The notes below the pieces were generated by a model. It saw only the letters and a program-made list of their open reading frames with translations. It ran no database searches and was not told the origin of the DNA. Made by a program: the position numbers and the translations under genes. A DNA stretch of 64,000 nt. It comes from Syntrophomonas sp. (lineage in GTDB: Bacteria; Bacillota; Syntrophomonadia; Syntrophomonadales; Syntrophomonadaceae). Where the stretch lies: the NCBI GenBank assembly GCA_016841425.1, contig JAENZE010000005.1, forward strand, positions 124,001 through 188,000, read 5' to 3'. Of the stretch, positions 35,597 to 44,047 are shown piece by piece (the stretch's first letter is position 1; each line of letters opens with the position of its first letter).

Positions 35597-35996
35597 AGAC
35601 TTGAACCTTCATTTTTCCTTCCTGCGGATCTTCCACCTCGATATCTACCAGTTTGCCATCCGTCAAGCCCTGCTCAATCAGGTTGACTAACTCATTAAAG
35701 TCTATTTGACTTAGATCAATACCTTGTTTGTTCATTTCGTCCCGAGCCTGTGCGGGAATTAAGTTCATACCCATGCCCGCAAATTTTGATGCTACCCTGA
35801 CCAAACTCAAGGGAATATTGACATTGACTTTGGTTTTATCTCCATCCACTTTAACCCGGAAATTTCTATCCTTACCACTGGTGCTGGGAGTATCTTTATT
35901 GGTCATATCCAGAGCCTGAAGCAGCTCTAATCCTTCGGCAGTGCTTATCTTACCCTCCTGAATCATCTCTAAAATTTTCAATTTATCCGTGCTCAT
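35586..35996 (-). CDS. SHOCT-like domain protein (YvlB N-terminal type)
   Basis: 136 residues from ATG 35996, which follows AAAGGAG (the frame opens at 36017). The N-terminal KLKILEMIQEGKISTAEGLE is the short helical SHOCT-like motif found at the start of YvlB-type proteins. The rest has a beta-rich part (FRVKVDGDKTKVNVNIPLSL) and a helical stretch. It sits between the DUF2089 regulator-like protein and the small paralogous gene. Likely part of an envelope-related group; direct function unknown. Confidence 0.75.
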   Translation of the reverse strand: MSTDKLKILEMIQEGKISTAEGLELLQALDMTNKDTPSTSGKDRNFRVKVDGDKTKVNVNIPLSLVRVASKFAGMGMNLIPAQARDEMNKQGIDLSQIDFNELVNLIEQGLTDGKLVDIEVEDPQEGKMKVQVYVE

Positions 35997-36020
35997 TATT
36001 TGCGCTCCTTTCTCCATTTT

Positions 36021-36416
36021 CTATTTTTTCATTTCCCTTAGCTGCTCTATGGCTTCCTGTGGATCAATTATTCCTTTATCCAAGGCTTCCAGAACTTCAG
36101 TTCGAAGCTTAGACTGATCTATACTAATTTCTGGTCTTTCAATTCCATATCCCAATGCTTGAATAACTCCATCCAGACGGTTGCGTACGGTGGGATAGGA
36201 TATACCTAACTCTTTTTCAACCTCCTTTATGTTACCCCTGCATTTTAAGAAGACTTCCACAAATTCTATTTGATCGGCAGGAAGCTGGCAAAATTTACAG
36301 GTATCGAATTCACCCTCCAGGCTGCTATTGCATTGTGGGCAATTAAGACGGCTAACTTTAAATTCTCCATTACAAACGGGACATTTGCCGGGAGCTTTGT
36401 AAGCTATGATTAACAC
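36021..36416 (-). CDS. DUF2089 family zinc-ribbon protein
   Basis: About 131 residues with a zinc ribbon (GKCPVCNGEFKVSRLNCPQC, then CKFC) and a helical region with the pattern of a DNA-binding helix-turn-helix (IKEVEKELGISYPTVRNRLD). DUF2089 proteins are thought to regulate nearby envelope genes. The frame is open to 36503 with a hydrophobic N-terminus, but a near-perfect promoter at 36442-36470 places the transcript start near 36435, so that part is not translated. The start is unclear: GTG 36416 overlaps the AAAGGAG site, TTG 36428 is almost leaderless, and the codon at the right spacing is ATC (36410). Confidence 0.75.
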   Translation of the reverse strand: MLIIAYKAPGKCPVCNGEFKVSRLNCPQCNSSLEGEFDTCKFCQLPADQIEFVEVFLKCRGNIKEVEKELGISYPTVRNRLDGVIQALGYGIERPEISIDQSKLRTEVLEALDKGIIDPQEAIEQLREMKK

Positions 36417-36441
36417 TCCTTTCTTCAATGCGTATATCAAT

Positions 36442-36470
36442 AATATAAACATCAACATTAATATTGTCAA
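36442..36470 (-). promoter_or_regulatory. Sigma-A type promoter of the DUF2089 operon
   Basis: Minus strand: TTGACA (36470-36465), 17-base spacer, TATATT (36447-36442). The predicted transcript start is near 36435. The surrounding stretch is AT-rich with repeated short palindromes. Confidence 0.8.
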
Positions 36471-36503
36471 TGTATATATTAATATATTTAAGTTTATTCT
36501 CAA

Positions 36504-36815
36504 TTATATTAAGGAGATAGGAAGTTCTTGGATATATAAGATGTCATCGCAAAATCGAATAAGAAATGTAAAACCGTTTTTTTCTTAGAACATATGATTT
36601 TTATAATTGCTTCGTTTATTCCCAGGATCAATTTTTCCCACCAGCGGATCACAGTTTTATTGGGAAGACTTCTCTATCAACAAACAACATCAACAATAAT
36701 GCGACAAATCGAGAACCGTCCCCTGTCGCAAGAGCAGCAATTCCGGAACGATTTGTCAACTTTTTACATATCATAAATAGCAAATATGCCAGATATGCTC
36801 AGGATGGTGTACTTC
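36504..36815. other. Intergenic stretch with repeat unit and sequence shared with 31.5 kb
   Basis: About 310 bases between the divergent DUF2089 and nucleotidyltransferase genes. At 36617-36654 it repeats the segment at 31517-31553 with a few changes (CCCAGGAT, AATTTTTCCCACCAGCGG, CAGTTT). A GGGGACGG-type unit lies at 36701-36729. One plus-strand frame is open up to 36850 (KYARYAQDGVLHEPVEELF) and overlaps the next gene, which suggests a remnant. Confidence 0.4.
36701..36729. repeat. GGGGACGG-core palindrome (inverted orientation)
   Basis: GCGACA and TGTCGC enclose AATCGAGAACCGTCCCC, i.e. the GGGGACGGTTC core read on the minus strand. Single unit, about 90 bases before the PtmE-like gene. 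Confidence 0.8.
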
Positions 36816-37865
36816 ATGAACCGGTGGAAGAACTCTTTGATATCTCCTGAAGCCACAATATTGGAAGCCATACAGATTATTGATCATGCTGCCCTGCAGA
36901 TAGCTCTGGTAGTCGATGAAGCCAATCACCTGCTGGGAACAGTTACAGATGGAGATATCCGCCGGGGTATCTTAAAAGGTATAAATCTTGATAGTTCGGT
37001 GAAACAGATCATGAATCCCAACCCCAGTGTGATACAAAGCAGCGATAGCCGTATAAACGCTTTAGCTCTGATGCGTAAGACCACCTTACATCATATACCG
37101 GTAGTTGATGAGAATTATTGTGTAGTTGACCTGGAATTCATCAATGAATTTATCAGTACTGAACCAAAAGATAACCCGGTGATCCTGATGGCCGGAGGGC
37201 TGGGAAATCGTCTGAAACCGCTCACTGAAAGCCGCCCCAAACCTATGCTGGATGTCGGAGGCAAACCGGTTCTGGAAACGATACTGGATAGTTTTATCGA
37301 GCAGGGATTTAATAATTTCTATATCGCTGTAAATTACAAAGCCGATATGATCAGGGAATATTTCGGGGACGGCTCCCGCTGGGCAGTACAGATTGAATAT
37401 ATTCACGAAGATAAACCGCTGGGTACTGCAGGAGCGGTCGGCCTCTTCTCAGGAAGAACTGATAAACCCATCGTCCTTATGAATGGAGATATATTGACTA
37501 AAGTCGATTTCCGCCGCCTGTTGAAATTCCATGTCCAACAGGATGCTGCTGCCACTGTCTGCGTGCGGGATTATTCCCTGCAGATACCATATGGGGTTAT
37601 AAAAGTAGATAAGCACTTGATATATGATATCGAAGAAAAACCCCTGCTCCATTTCCTGGTGAATGCAGGTATATATACTCTTAGTCCAGATATACTGGAT
37701 TATATTCCCCCTGACTCATATTTAAGAATGACAGATCTCTTAAAAACGCTGATTGAAAATAATAAGAATATCTCCGTTTTCCCTATTCGTGAATACTGGA
37801 TAGATATAGGGCACATTAACGAGTACGGCCGGGCTAATGGAGAATATACCGAGGTGTTTTTATAA
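36816..37865 (+). CDS. CBS-domain sugar-1-phosphate nucleotidyltransferase, PtmE-like
   Basis: 349 residues from ATG 36816 (AGGATGGTG upstream; frame open to 36786). Residues about 1-120 form a pair of CBS domains (LISPEATILEAIQIIDHAAL at the start); then MAGGLGNRLKPLTESRPKPM near residue 131 is the nucleotidyltransferase signature, with NGDILTKVDF near residue 225 for metal binding. This CBS plus transferase layout is that of PtmE, the glucosamine-1-phosphate guanylyltransferase of Campylobacter legionaminic acid synthesis. It would supply the GDP-sugar for LegB in the other half of the locus. Specificity is inferred. Confidence 0.82.
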   Translation: MNRWKNSLISPEATILEAIQIIDHAALQIALVVDEANHLLGTVTDGDIRRGILKGINLDSSVKQIMNPNPSVIQSSDSRINALALMRKTTLHHIPVVDENYCVVDLEFINEFISTEPKDNPVILMAGGLGNRLKPLTESRPKPMLDVGGKPVLETILDSFIEQGFNNFYIAVNYKADMIREYFGDGSRWAVQIEYIHEDKPLGTAGAVGLFSGRTDKPIVLMNGDILTKVDFRRLLKFHVQQDAAATVCVRDYSLQIPYGVIKVDKHLIYDIEEKPLLHFLVNAGIYTLSPDILDYIPPDSYLRMTDLLKTLIENNKNISVFPIREYWIDIGHINEYGRANGEYTEVFL

Positions 37866-37866
37866 T

Positions 37867-38925
37867 ATGAAACCATATATTATCGGAGAAACCGCCTATC
37901 ATCATGAGGGTAATCTGACCTATCTTTATAAGATGATAGATGATATCTCAGAACTGAGACTGAATGCAGTAAAATTCCATCTGCTTTTGGATGTGAACGC
38001 TTACCTGCAGAGAAAACATCCCCTGTTCAATGCCACTCGACAATCAATATTCACCCGATCTCAGTGGGATGAAGTATTCAATTATTCAAGTGCTAAAGGT
38101 ATGGATATTATCGCTCTCTGCGATGATATTGAATCTATCGGCTATATCATTACTGAACATCCTGATATCGCCGCTATTGAGTTACATGCCACTTCCATAA
38201 ATGATTATTATTTATTAAAAAAATCAGCACTATTCCCCGGACAGATCATCCTGGGGGTCAGCGGTTCAACTATTGATGAAGTCAACTATGCGATCAGCAT
38301 GCTCAGGGAGTCAGGCAAGAAAGATATCCTGCTGATGTACGGATTTCAAGCTTATCCCACCAATTATCACGATATTAATTTATCCAGGATGCTCAAATTA
38401 AGGCATCTGTTTGACCTGCCTGTCGGCTATGCAGACCATACCGGACATGATGACGAAAACAATATCTATATATCAGCCCTGGGAGCAGCTATGGGCATTA
38501 ATATACTGGAAAAGCATTATACTCCTGAACCTGGTATAAAACGTATCGATTACCAATCCGCGGCAGGAAAAGAAGATATGATCAAAATAAAGAAGCTGAT
38601 GGAAATATACCTCGCAGCTTTCGGTGACGGTAATCTGTCTATGTTCGAAAAGGAAAGAGCTTACGGGATAACCGGTCCGATGAAAAAAGCCATAGTAGCC
38701 CGCCGGGCCATTAAAAAGGGTGAAAAGCTGTCATTGGAAAACCTCTGGTTCAAGCGGACCATAGACGAGTCCCCTCTCAGGCAAAATGAGCTGCTTAATC
38801 TGCTGGACCTGGAAGCAGCTGGGGATATTGAAGAAGATGAAATAATAGATTATCACAATGTCAGACATGAATTCAGCGCATCAGATTATTCCCGGTTGAC
38901 CGGAGGCTTGGAGGAAAAATCATGA
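37867..38925 (+). CDS. Second NeuB/SpsE-like synthase
   Basis: 352 residues, NeuB family, clearly different from the synthase at 19.7 kb. YIIGETAYHHEGNLTYLY at the N-terminus corresponds to the IAEAGxNHNG motif but reads GETAYHHEG; GYADHTGHDDENNIYIS near residue 190 and EKHYTPEPG near residue 220 match the catalytic blocks; a C-terminal SAF-type domain (KKAIVARRAIKKGEKLSL) is present. The altered first motif may mean a different acceptor sugar. ATG 37867 is two bases after the previous stop; overlaps the next gene by four bases. Confidence 0.82.
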   Translation: MKPYIIGETAYHHEGNLTYLYKMIDDISELRLNAVKFHLLLDVNAYLQRKHPLFNATRQSIFTRSQWDEVFNYSSAKGMDIIALCDDIESIGYIITEHPDIAAIELHATSINDYYLLKKSALFPGQIILGVSGSTIDEVNYAISMLRESGKKDILLMYGFQAYPTNYHDINLSRMLKLRHLFDLPVGYADHTGHDDENNIYISALGAAMGINILEKHYTPEPGIKRIDYQSAAGKEDMIKIKKLMEIYLAAFGDGNLSMFEKERAYGITGPMKKAIVARRAIKKGEKLSLENLWFKRTIDESPLRQNELLNLLDLEAAGDIEEDEIIDYHNVRHEFSASDYSRLTGGLEEKS

Positions 38926-39731
38926 AAATAGGATTTTTAATCACCGCCCGGCTCAAATCATCCCGGCTGCCCTTAAAAATATTAAAAGATTTAAACGGCA
39001 AAACGGTGATAGAGCACATTATTGATCGCTGTAAGAAGGTTCAGGACATATCAGAAATAGTCCTCTGTACTTCCACCAACCCGCAGGATAAACCACTGCT
39101 GGATATCGCCAGGAAAAACGATATCTATTATTTTAACGGCAGCGAGGATGATGTTTTATCCCGCCTGCATCAGGCAGCCCGTCTTTTCAGTCTGGACTAT
39201 TTCTTGAGCATCACTGCTGATAATCCCCTGTTTTCTATAGACTATGCCAACGTGATAGTGGATACATTCAAGCGGGAAAATAATGATTTTATCAAAATAA
39301 CCGGTCTTCCCCTTGGTTCTGCCCCTTATGGCATAAAAACCAGTGCCGCAGAAATCGTATGCCGTTTTAAAAGCCAGATAGATACAGAAATCTGGGGATA
39401 CCTGCTGGACCGGCCGGATTTTTTTGCAGTAAAAGAAATTAAAGCTGCCGGAAGATTAAACCGACCTGATCTTCGCTTGACCCTGGATTATGAAGAAGAT
39501 TACCTGCTGCTCAACAAAATCTATAACAGTACAGAGTATAGAGGGGTGTTAAATTTATTTGATGCTATCGATTTTTTATCCGCTAATCCAGATATTGCTC
39601 TATTAAATAAAAATTGCCTACAGCGTTATCTTGATCAAAATACCAAAGAAATTATCGATAAGGAATTTACTGATAAAAGAGACAAATTACTGGAAATCCA
39701 GGCCCAGGTATATGCCGGGCAGGCTACATGA
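38922..39731 (+). CDS. Cytidylyltransferase (SpsF/CMP-NulO synthetase-like)
   Basis: 269 residues. FLITARLKSSRLPLKIL at the N-terminus is the nucleotide-binding loop of the CMP-sugar/SpsF family (ARxxSxRxPxK), and LSITADNPLFS near residue 96 gives the acidic metal-binding segment. Such enzymes activate nonulosonic acids as CMP-sugars. It is coupled to the second NeuB-type gene by an ATGA overlap, so it likely activates that product, or both nonulosonates, because no other CMP-synthetase is seen in the window. Confidence 0.8.
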   Translation: MKIGFLITARLKSSRLPLKILKDLNGKTVIEHIIDRCKKVQDISEIVLCTSTNPQDKPLLDIARKNDIYYFNGSEDDVLSRLHQAARLFSLDYFLSITADNPLFSIDYANVIVDTFKRENNDFIKITGLPLGSAPYGIKTSAAEIVCRFKSQIDTEIWGYLLDRPDFFAVKEIKAAGRLNRPDLRLTLDYEEDYLLLNKIYNSTEYRGVLNLFDAIDFLSANPDIALLNKNCLQRYLDQNTKEIIDKEFTDKRDKLLEIQAQVYAGQAT

Positions 39732-39755
39732 GCAAATACAGTGGAGGAATCAGAA

Positions 39756-40526
39756 ATGAAAGTTGTAATACTAGCCGGGGGATATGGGACCAGGTTGAGC
39801 GAAGAAACTGATCTGAAACCTAAACCTATGGTAGAAATAGGGGGAGAGCCTATTCTGCTTCACATAATGAAAATCTTTTCCTATCAGGGATTTAATGAAT
39901 TTGTCATCTGCGCGGGGTATAAGAGTTATGTTATCAAAGAGTATTTCTCCAATTATTATCTGCATTTAAGCGACCTCACTTTTCACCTGCTGGATAATTC
40001 TATCGAAATCCATAACAGCCAGGCTAAACCCTGGAAGATAACAATAGTGGATACCGGGCTGAATACGCTGACCGGCGGCCGGGTGAAACGAATCCAAAAA
40101 TATATAGGTGATAACCCCTTCATGCTGACATATGGAGATGGAGTGGCCGATATCGACCTTGAGGAATTAGTAAGTTTCCATCAGCAGCATAATAAAGTTG
40201 CTACAGTTACGGCAGTTCAGCCGGCTGGACGCTTTGGCAGCCTGCAGATCAATGATGATAATATGGTCACTTCATTTATCGAGAAGCCGACTGGCGACGG
40301 TGCCTGGATAAACGGCGGCTTTTTTGTAATGCAGCCCGAATTCTTCAATTACCTGGAAGGTGATAACACCAGCCTGGAGCGGGAACCCCTGGAAAGGTTG
40401 GCCCGGGAGGGGCAGATGGCTGCTTATAAGCACCGGGGATTCTGGCAGCCCATGGATACCCTGCGGGATAAAAACAGGCTGGAGGAACTATGGAACTCCG
40501 GCCAGGCTCCATGGAAGGTGTGGTAA
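39756..40526 (+). CDS. rfbF: Glucose-1-phosphate cytidylyltransferase RfbF
   Basis: 256 residues. VVILAGGYGTRLSEETDLKP at the N-terminus, PFMLTYGDGVADIDL near residue 123 and WINGGFFVMQPEFF near residue 185 are characteristic of RfbF, which makes CDP-glucose from glucose-1-phosphate and CTP. ATG 39756 follows GGAGG at normal spacing; GTG 39741 is the other in-frame option. RfbG follows directly, as in CDP-sugar clusters. Confidence 0.93.
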   Translation: MKVVILAGGYGTRLSEETDLKPKPMVEIGGEPILLHIMKIFSYQGFNEFVICAGYKSYVIKEYFSNYYLHLSDLTFHLLDNSIEIHNSQAKPWKITIVDTGLNTLTGGRVKRIQKYIGDNPFMLTYGDGVADIDLEELVSFHQQHNKVATVTAVQPAGRFGSLQINDDNMVTSFIEKPTGDGAWINGGFFVMQPEFFNYLEGDNTSLEREPLERLAREGQMAAYKHRGFWQPMDTLRDKNRLEELWNSGQAPWKVW

Positions 40527-41632
40527 CCATTAACAGCAGCCTGGTTCAATTTTATTCAGGAAAAAAAGTTTTGATTACCGGTCATACCGGGTTTAAAGGA
40601 AGCTGGCTGGCAATATGGCTGCAGCATCTGGGAGCTGAAGTAATCGGTTATGCCCTCGATACGCCCACTGACCCCAGTATCTATGAATTGTGCCATGTAT
40701 CAGATTTTATCACCAGTATTATTGGCGATATCCGAGATTTAGATCATTTAAATTCGGTCATACAGCAGGAACAGCCAGAAATCGTCTTTCATCTGGCTGC
40801 TCAATCCCTGGTGAAGCGTTCATATAAAGAGCCGGTTGAAACTTATTCCACCAACATTATGGGAACGGCCCATATGCTGGAAGCAGTACGCAGGAGCCCA
40901 TCGGTTAAAGCTGCAGTAATTGTCAGCAGTGACAAATGCTATAAAAACAATGAATGGTACTGGGGGTATCGTGAAACTGATACCCTGGGTGGTGCTGACC
41001 CGTACAGCAGCAGCAAAGGATGCTGTGAATTAGTCGCAGCAGCATATATAGATTCCTACTTTAATCCCGACAGGTATTTACAGCACCCTGCTGCCGTGGC
41101 AACTGCAAGAGCTGGAAATGTAATCGGCGGCGGGGATTGGGCTGAAGATAGATTGATCCCGGATTGCATAAGAAATCTTCATCAGCAGCAGAGCATATTA
41201 ATACGTTCACCAGATGCAGTAAGACCATGGCAGCATGTACTTGAAGCACTGGGAGCCTACCTGGTTTTGGCCCGGAATTTATATTTAAATGGAACCCGGT
41301 TCAGCGGAGCCTGGAATTTCGGACCTGACTATGGTGATACCAGACCGGTGCGCCGGGTTGTTTCAACCCTGATCAAACTCTGGGGTAACGAAGCTGCCTG
41401 GGAAATAGATGAAAATCCTCATCCCCATGAAGCGAATAATCTAAAACTGGATTGTTCTAAAGCGAAAGCAGTACTTAACTGGAAACCTAATTGGAATTTG
41501 GAACAGGCATTAGAAAAGACAGCTGCCTGGTATAAAGCCTATTTTAATCAGGAAGATATGCTGGAAGTCACCTTGGAACAGATATGCAGTTTCGAAAATA
41601 CTTTTTATGAGAAAGCAGGTTTGATTCAATGA
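40490..41632 (+). CDS. rfbG: CDP-glucose 4,6-dehydratase RfbG
   Basis: 380 residues, extended SDR fold. KKVLITGHTGFKGSWLAIWL near residue 25 is the NAD-binding loop with the RfbG-typical FKGSW; VSSDKCYKNNEWYWGYRE near residue 145 carries the active-site Ser and RfbG signature; DPYSSSKGCCEL near residue 168 holds Tyr and Lys. It makes CDP-4-keto-6-deoxyglucose. ATG 40490 has GGAGG four bases before it and lies inside the end of rfbF; ATG 40511 would match family length slightly better, so the start is uncertain by seven codons. Confidence 0.93.
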   Translation: MELRPGSMEGVVTINSSLVQFYSGKKVLITGHTGFKGSWLAIWLQHLGAEVIGYALDTPTDPSIYELCHVSDFITSIIGDIRDLDHLNSVIQQEQPEIVFHLAAQSLVKRSYKEPVETYSTNIMGTAHMLEAVRRSPSVKAAVIVSSDKCYKNNEWYWGYRETDTLGGADPYSSSKGCCELVAAAYIDSYFNPDRYLQHPAAVATARAGNVIGGGDWAEDRLIPDCIRNLHQQQSILIRSPDAVRPWQHVLEALGAYLVLARNLYLNGTRFSGAWNFGPDYGDTRPVRRVVSTLIKLWGNEAAWEIDENPHPHEANNLKLDCSKAKAVLNWKPNWNLEQALEKTAAWYKAYFNQEDMLEVTLEQICSFENTFYEKAGLIQ

Positions 41633-42855
41633 GATGCCGGTTTTGTAATCAGGAGCTTAATTACAAACTGCTCTCCCTGGGTGCTGCACCTTTGTCCAAT
41701 TCTTTTTTGAGCCAAAAACACTTATCTGAAATGGAACCTTATTATCCATTGGAAGTATACGTTTGCGGCCAGTGTTTTTTGGTACAGACAGCAGAATATG
41801 CCCATCCGGAGAATATCTTTAATAAAGATTATGCTTATTTCTCTTCTTATTCAGATAGCTGGCTTGCCCACTGCCGCGAATATACCGAAAAGATGCTGCA
41901 GCTTTTCTCGTTGGATGAGAATAAGCAGGTGGTTGAGATAGCCAGCAATGACGGCTACCTCCTGCAGTATTTCATGGAAAAGGGTATCTCCGTTCTGGGA
42001 ATCGAACCTGCGGGTTCTGCTGCAGATGCTGCTATTGCCAGGGGTATTTCAACCTTAAAAATTTTTTTTGGAAAAGAAACAGCTCAATCGTTAAAGTCAG
42101 AAGGTAAAAGTGCCGATTTGCTGATAGGCAATAATGTGCTGGCCCATGTACCCGATATTAATGATTTTGTCAGCGGTCTTAAAATACTGCTCAACCCACA
42201 GGGCGTAATCACCATGGAATTTCCACATCTAATGAAGCTGATTGACCAGGTACAGTTCGATACTATCTATCACGAACATTTTTCTTATTTCTCATTGATT
42301 TGTGTAGAAACAATTTTTTCTGCCCATGGTTTGAAGATATTTGATATAGAAGAAATCCCCACCCACGGAGGTTCCCTTCGTATCTATGCCTGCCACCAGG
42401 CCGATACTTCGAAATCCTCCTCGATAAAGGTAAAGCAGCTGATAAAACGAGAAATAACAGCCGGGTACACTGATATAGAAAAATACCTGTCTTTTACAGA
42501 AAAAGTACAGTCTTTAAAAAGAGAAATTCTTTTGTTTCTTATTTTAGCCCGGGAAAGCAGCAAAAGGATTGCCGCTTATGGAGCCCCCGCCAAAGGCAAC
42601 ACCCTCCTGAACTACTGCGGTATAAGTACGGATTTTATCAGCTTTACTGTTGATAGAAGCCCCCACAAACAGGAACTATTTCTCCCTGGATCGCATATAC
42701 CGGTTAAGGCTCCAAATATCATTGCCGAAGAAAAACCTGATTATATCATTATACTCCCCTGGAATCTTAAGGAGGAAATAACAGGGCAATTATCCTACAC
42801 CCGAAAATGGGGCGCACAATTCGTCACGTTTATACCACGAGTAGAGGTGTTTTAA
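41629..42855 (+). CDS. SAM-dependent sugar C-methyltransferase
   Basis: 408 residues with three parts: a zinc-binding N-terminus (MRCRFCNQEL near residue 1 and VYVCGQCFLVQ near residue 45), a SAM-binding fold (QVVEIASNDGYLLQYFMEKG near residue 105, the E/D-x-G-x-x-DG-type loop) and a C-terminal Rossmann-like domain (RIAAYGAPAKGNTLLNYCG near residue 318). This is the layout of C-3 methyltransferases acting on CDP- or dTDP-4-keto-6-deoxy sugars, such as TylC3 and NovU. With RfbFG before and an epimerase after, it would make a branched-chain deoxysugar. Overlaps rfbG by four bases. Confidence 0.88.
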   Translation: MRCRFCNQELNYKLLSLGAAPLSNSFLSQKHLSEMEPYYPLEVYVCGQCFLVQTAEYAHPENIFNKDYAYFSSYSDSWLAHCREYTEKMLQLFSLDENKQVVEIASNDGYLLQYFMEKGISVLGIEPAGSAADAAIARGISTLKIFFGKETAQSLKSEGKSADLLIGNNVLAHVPDINDFVSGLKILLNPQGVITMEFPHLMKLIDQVQFDTIYHEHFSYFSLICVETIFSAHGLKIFDIEEIPTHGGSLRIYACHQADTSKSSSIKVKQLIKREITAGYTDIEKYLSFTEKVQSLKREILLFLILARESSKRIAAYGAPAKGNTLLNYCGISTDFISFTVDRSPHKQELFLPGSHIPVKAPNIIAEEKPDYIIILPWNLKEEITGQLSYTRKWGAQFVTFIPRVEVF

Positions 42856-42856
42856 T

Positions 42857-43402
42857 ATGATATTTACGAAATTATCGCTGCCAGGTGCTTATATTCTAGA
42901 ACTCGACCGCCGGACAGATGAACGTGGTTTCTTCGCCCGTACCTTCTGCCGTCAGGAATTTGCTGAATACGGCCTTGATACCTGTATTGCACAATGCAGT
43001 ATATCCTTTAACAGACAGCGGGGAACTATTCGAGGAATGCACTATCAAGCTGTTCCTCACCAGGAAGCAAAACTGCTCAGCTGTACTAAAGGTTCCGTAT
43101 ATGATGTAATTATTGACCTCCGGGAAGATTCCGCGACTTATCTGAAGTGGGAAGCGGTAATTTTGAGTGAACAAAACAGAAGCATGCTCTACGTCCCCCA
43201 AGGATTTGCCCACGGTTTTCAAACCCTGCAGGACAACAGCGAAATATTTTATCAGATATCGGAATTTTATCATCCCGAATCTGCCGGAGGATTAAGATGG
43301 AATGATCCCAAGCTGGCCATACCCTGGCCGCTTACAGAAAAAATAGTTTCCCGGCGCGATGATTCATTTCCTCTATTACGAGATGGGAGGCCTGGCCAAT
43401 GA
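42857..43402 (+). CDS. rfbC: dTDP-4-dehydrorhamnose 3,5-epimerase-like protein (RfbC family)
   Basis: 181 residues, cupin-fold epimerase. [19 protein letters not shown] near residue 21, [19 protein letters not shown] near residue 55 (catalytic His) and [13 protein letters not shown] near residue 114 are RfbC signatures. Here it probably epimerises the C-methylated CDP-4-keto sugar, so the RfbC name describes the family, not the substrate. It starts one base after the methyltransferase stop. Confidence 0.88.
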   Translation: MIFTKLSLPGAYILELDRRTDERGFFARTFCRQEFAEYGLDTCIAQCSISFNRQRGTIRGMHYQAVPHQEAKLLSCTKGSVYDVIIDLREDSATYLKWEAVILSEQNRSMLYVPQGFAHGFQTLQDNSEIFYQISEFYHPESAGGLRWNDPKLAIPWPLTEKIVSRRDDSFPLLRDGRPGQ

Positions 43403-44046
43403 ATAAGAAAATAGTGTTCTGGGGGGCAACCGGGCAGGCTAGAGTGCTCTATGAATGTATAGCAGGGTCCGGCATAGAACTAGTTGCCATTTTTGATAAC
43501 AACAAGCAGCTTGAGTCGCCTTTCCCGGAAGTCCCCCTGTTTTTTGGCGAGAGTGATTTTATAAGCTGGCTTTCTCTGCATCAAGATGAGAGAATATATT
43601 TTCTGGTAGCTATAGGCGGCAGTAAGGGCAAAGACCGCATGAAGATACAAACCTGGCTGCAGCAGCAGGGGCTTCGCCCCTATACAGCACGGCATAATAC
43701 AGCCTTTCTGGCCCAGGATGTCACCATCGGCAGCGGGTCCCAAATCCTGGCCCGATCAGTAATAGGGGTACAAACTCAAGTCGGCCGGGCTTGTATAGTT
43801 AACACCGGTGCAGTTGTTGATCATGAATGCATTATTGGTGACGGCGCACATATCTGCCCGGGCGCGACCCTGGCAGGATGTGTTGAAATTGGCAGATATG
43901 CGACCATCGGTACCGGAGCGATAATACTGCCCCGGGTAAAGATTCATGAAGGAGCAGTGGTCGGAGCCGGGGCGGTAGTAACTAAAAACATTCCGGCTTA
44001 TACAGTTGCGGCAGGAAATCCTGCCCGGATATTAAGGAGTTTTTGA
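43399..44046 (+). CDS. NeuD/PglD-type sugar O- or N-acyltransferase
   Basis: 215 residues. The N-terminal Rossmann-like domain ([18 protein letters not shown]) is followed by left-handed beta-helix hexapeptide repeats, e.g. [20 protein letters not shown] and [20 protein letters not shown], ending [16 protein letters not shown]. NeuD and PglD proteins acetylate sialic acids or amino-sugars using acetyl-CoA. The position could place it in the CDP-sugar branch or in nonulosonate decoration. Overlaps rfbC by four bases. Confidence 0.85.
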   Translation: MNKKIVFWGATGQARVLYECIAGSGIELVAIFDNNKQLESPFPEVPLFFGESDFISWLSLHQDERIYFLVAIGGSKGKDRMKIQTWLQQQGLRPYTARHNTAFLAQDVTIGSGSQILARSVIGVQTQVGRACIVNTGAVVDHECIIGDGAHICPGATLAGCVEIGRYATIGTGAIILPRVKIHEGAVVGAGAVVTKNIPAYTVAAGNPARILRSF

Positions 44047-44047
44047 G

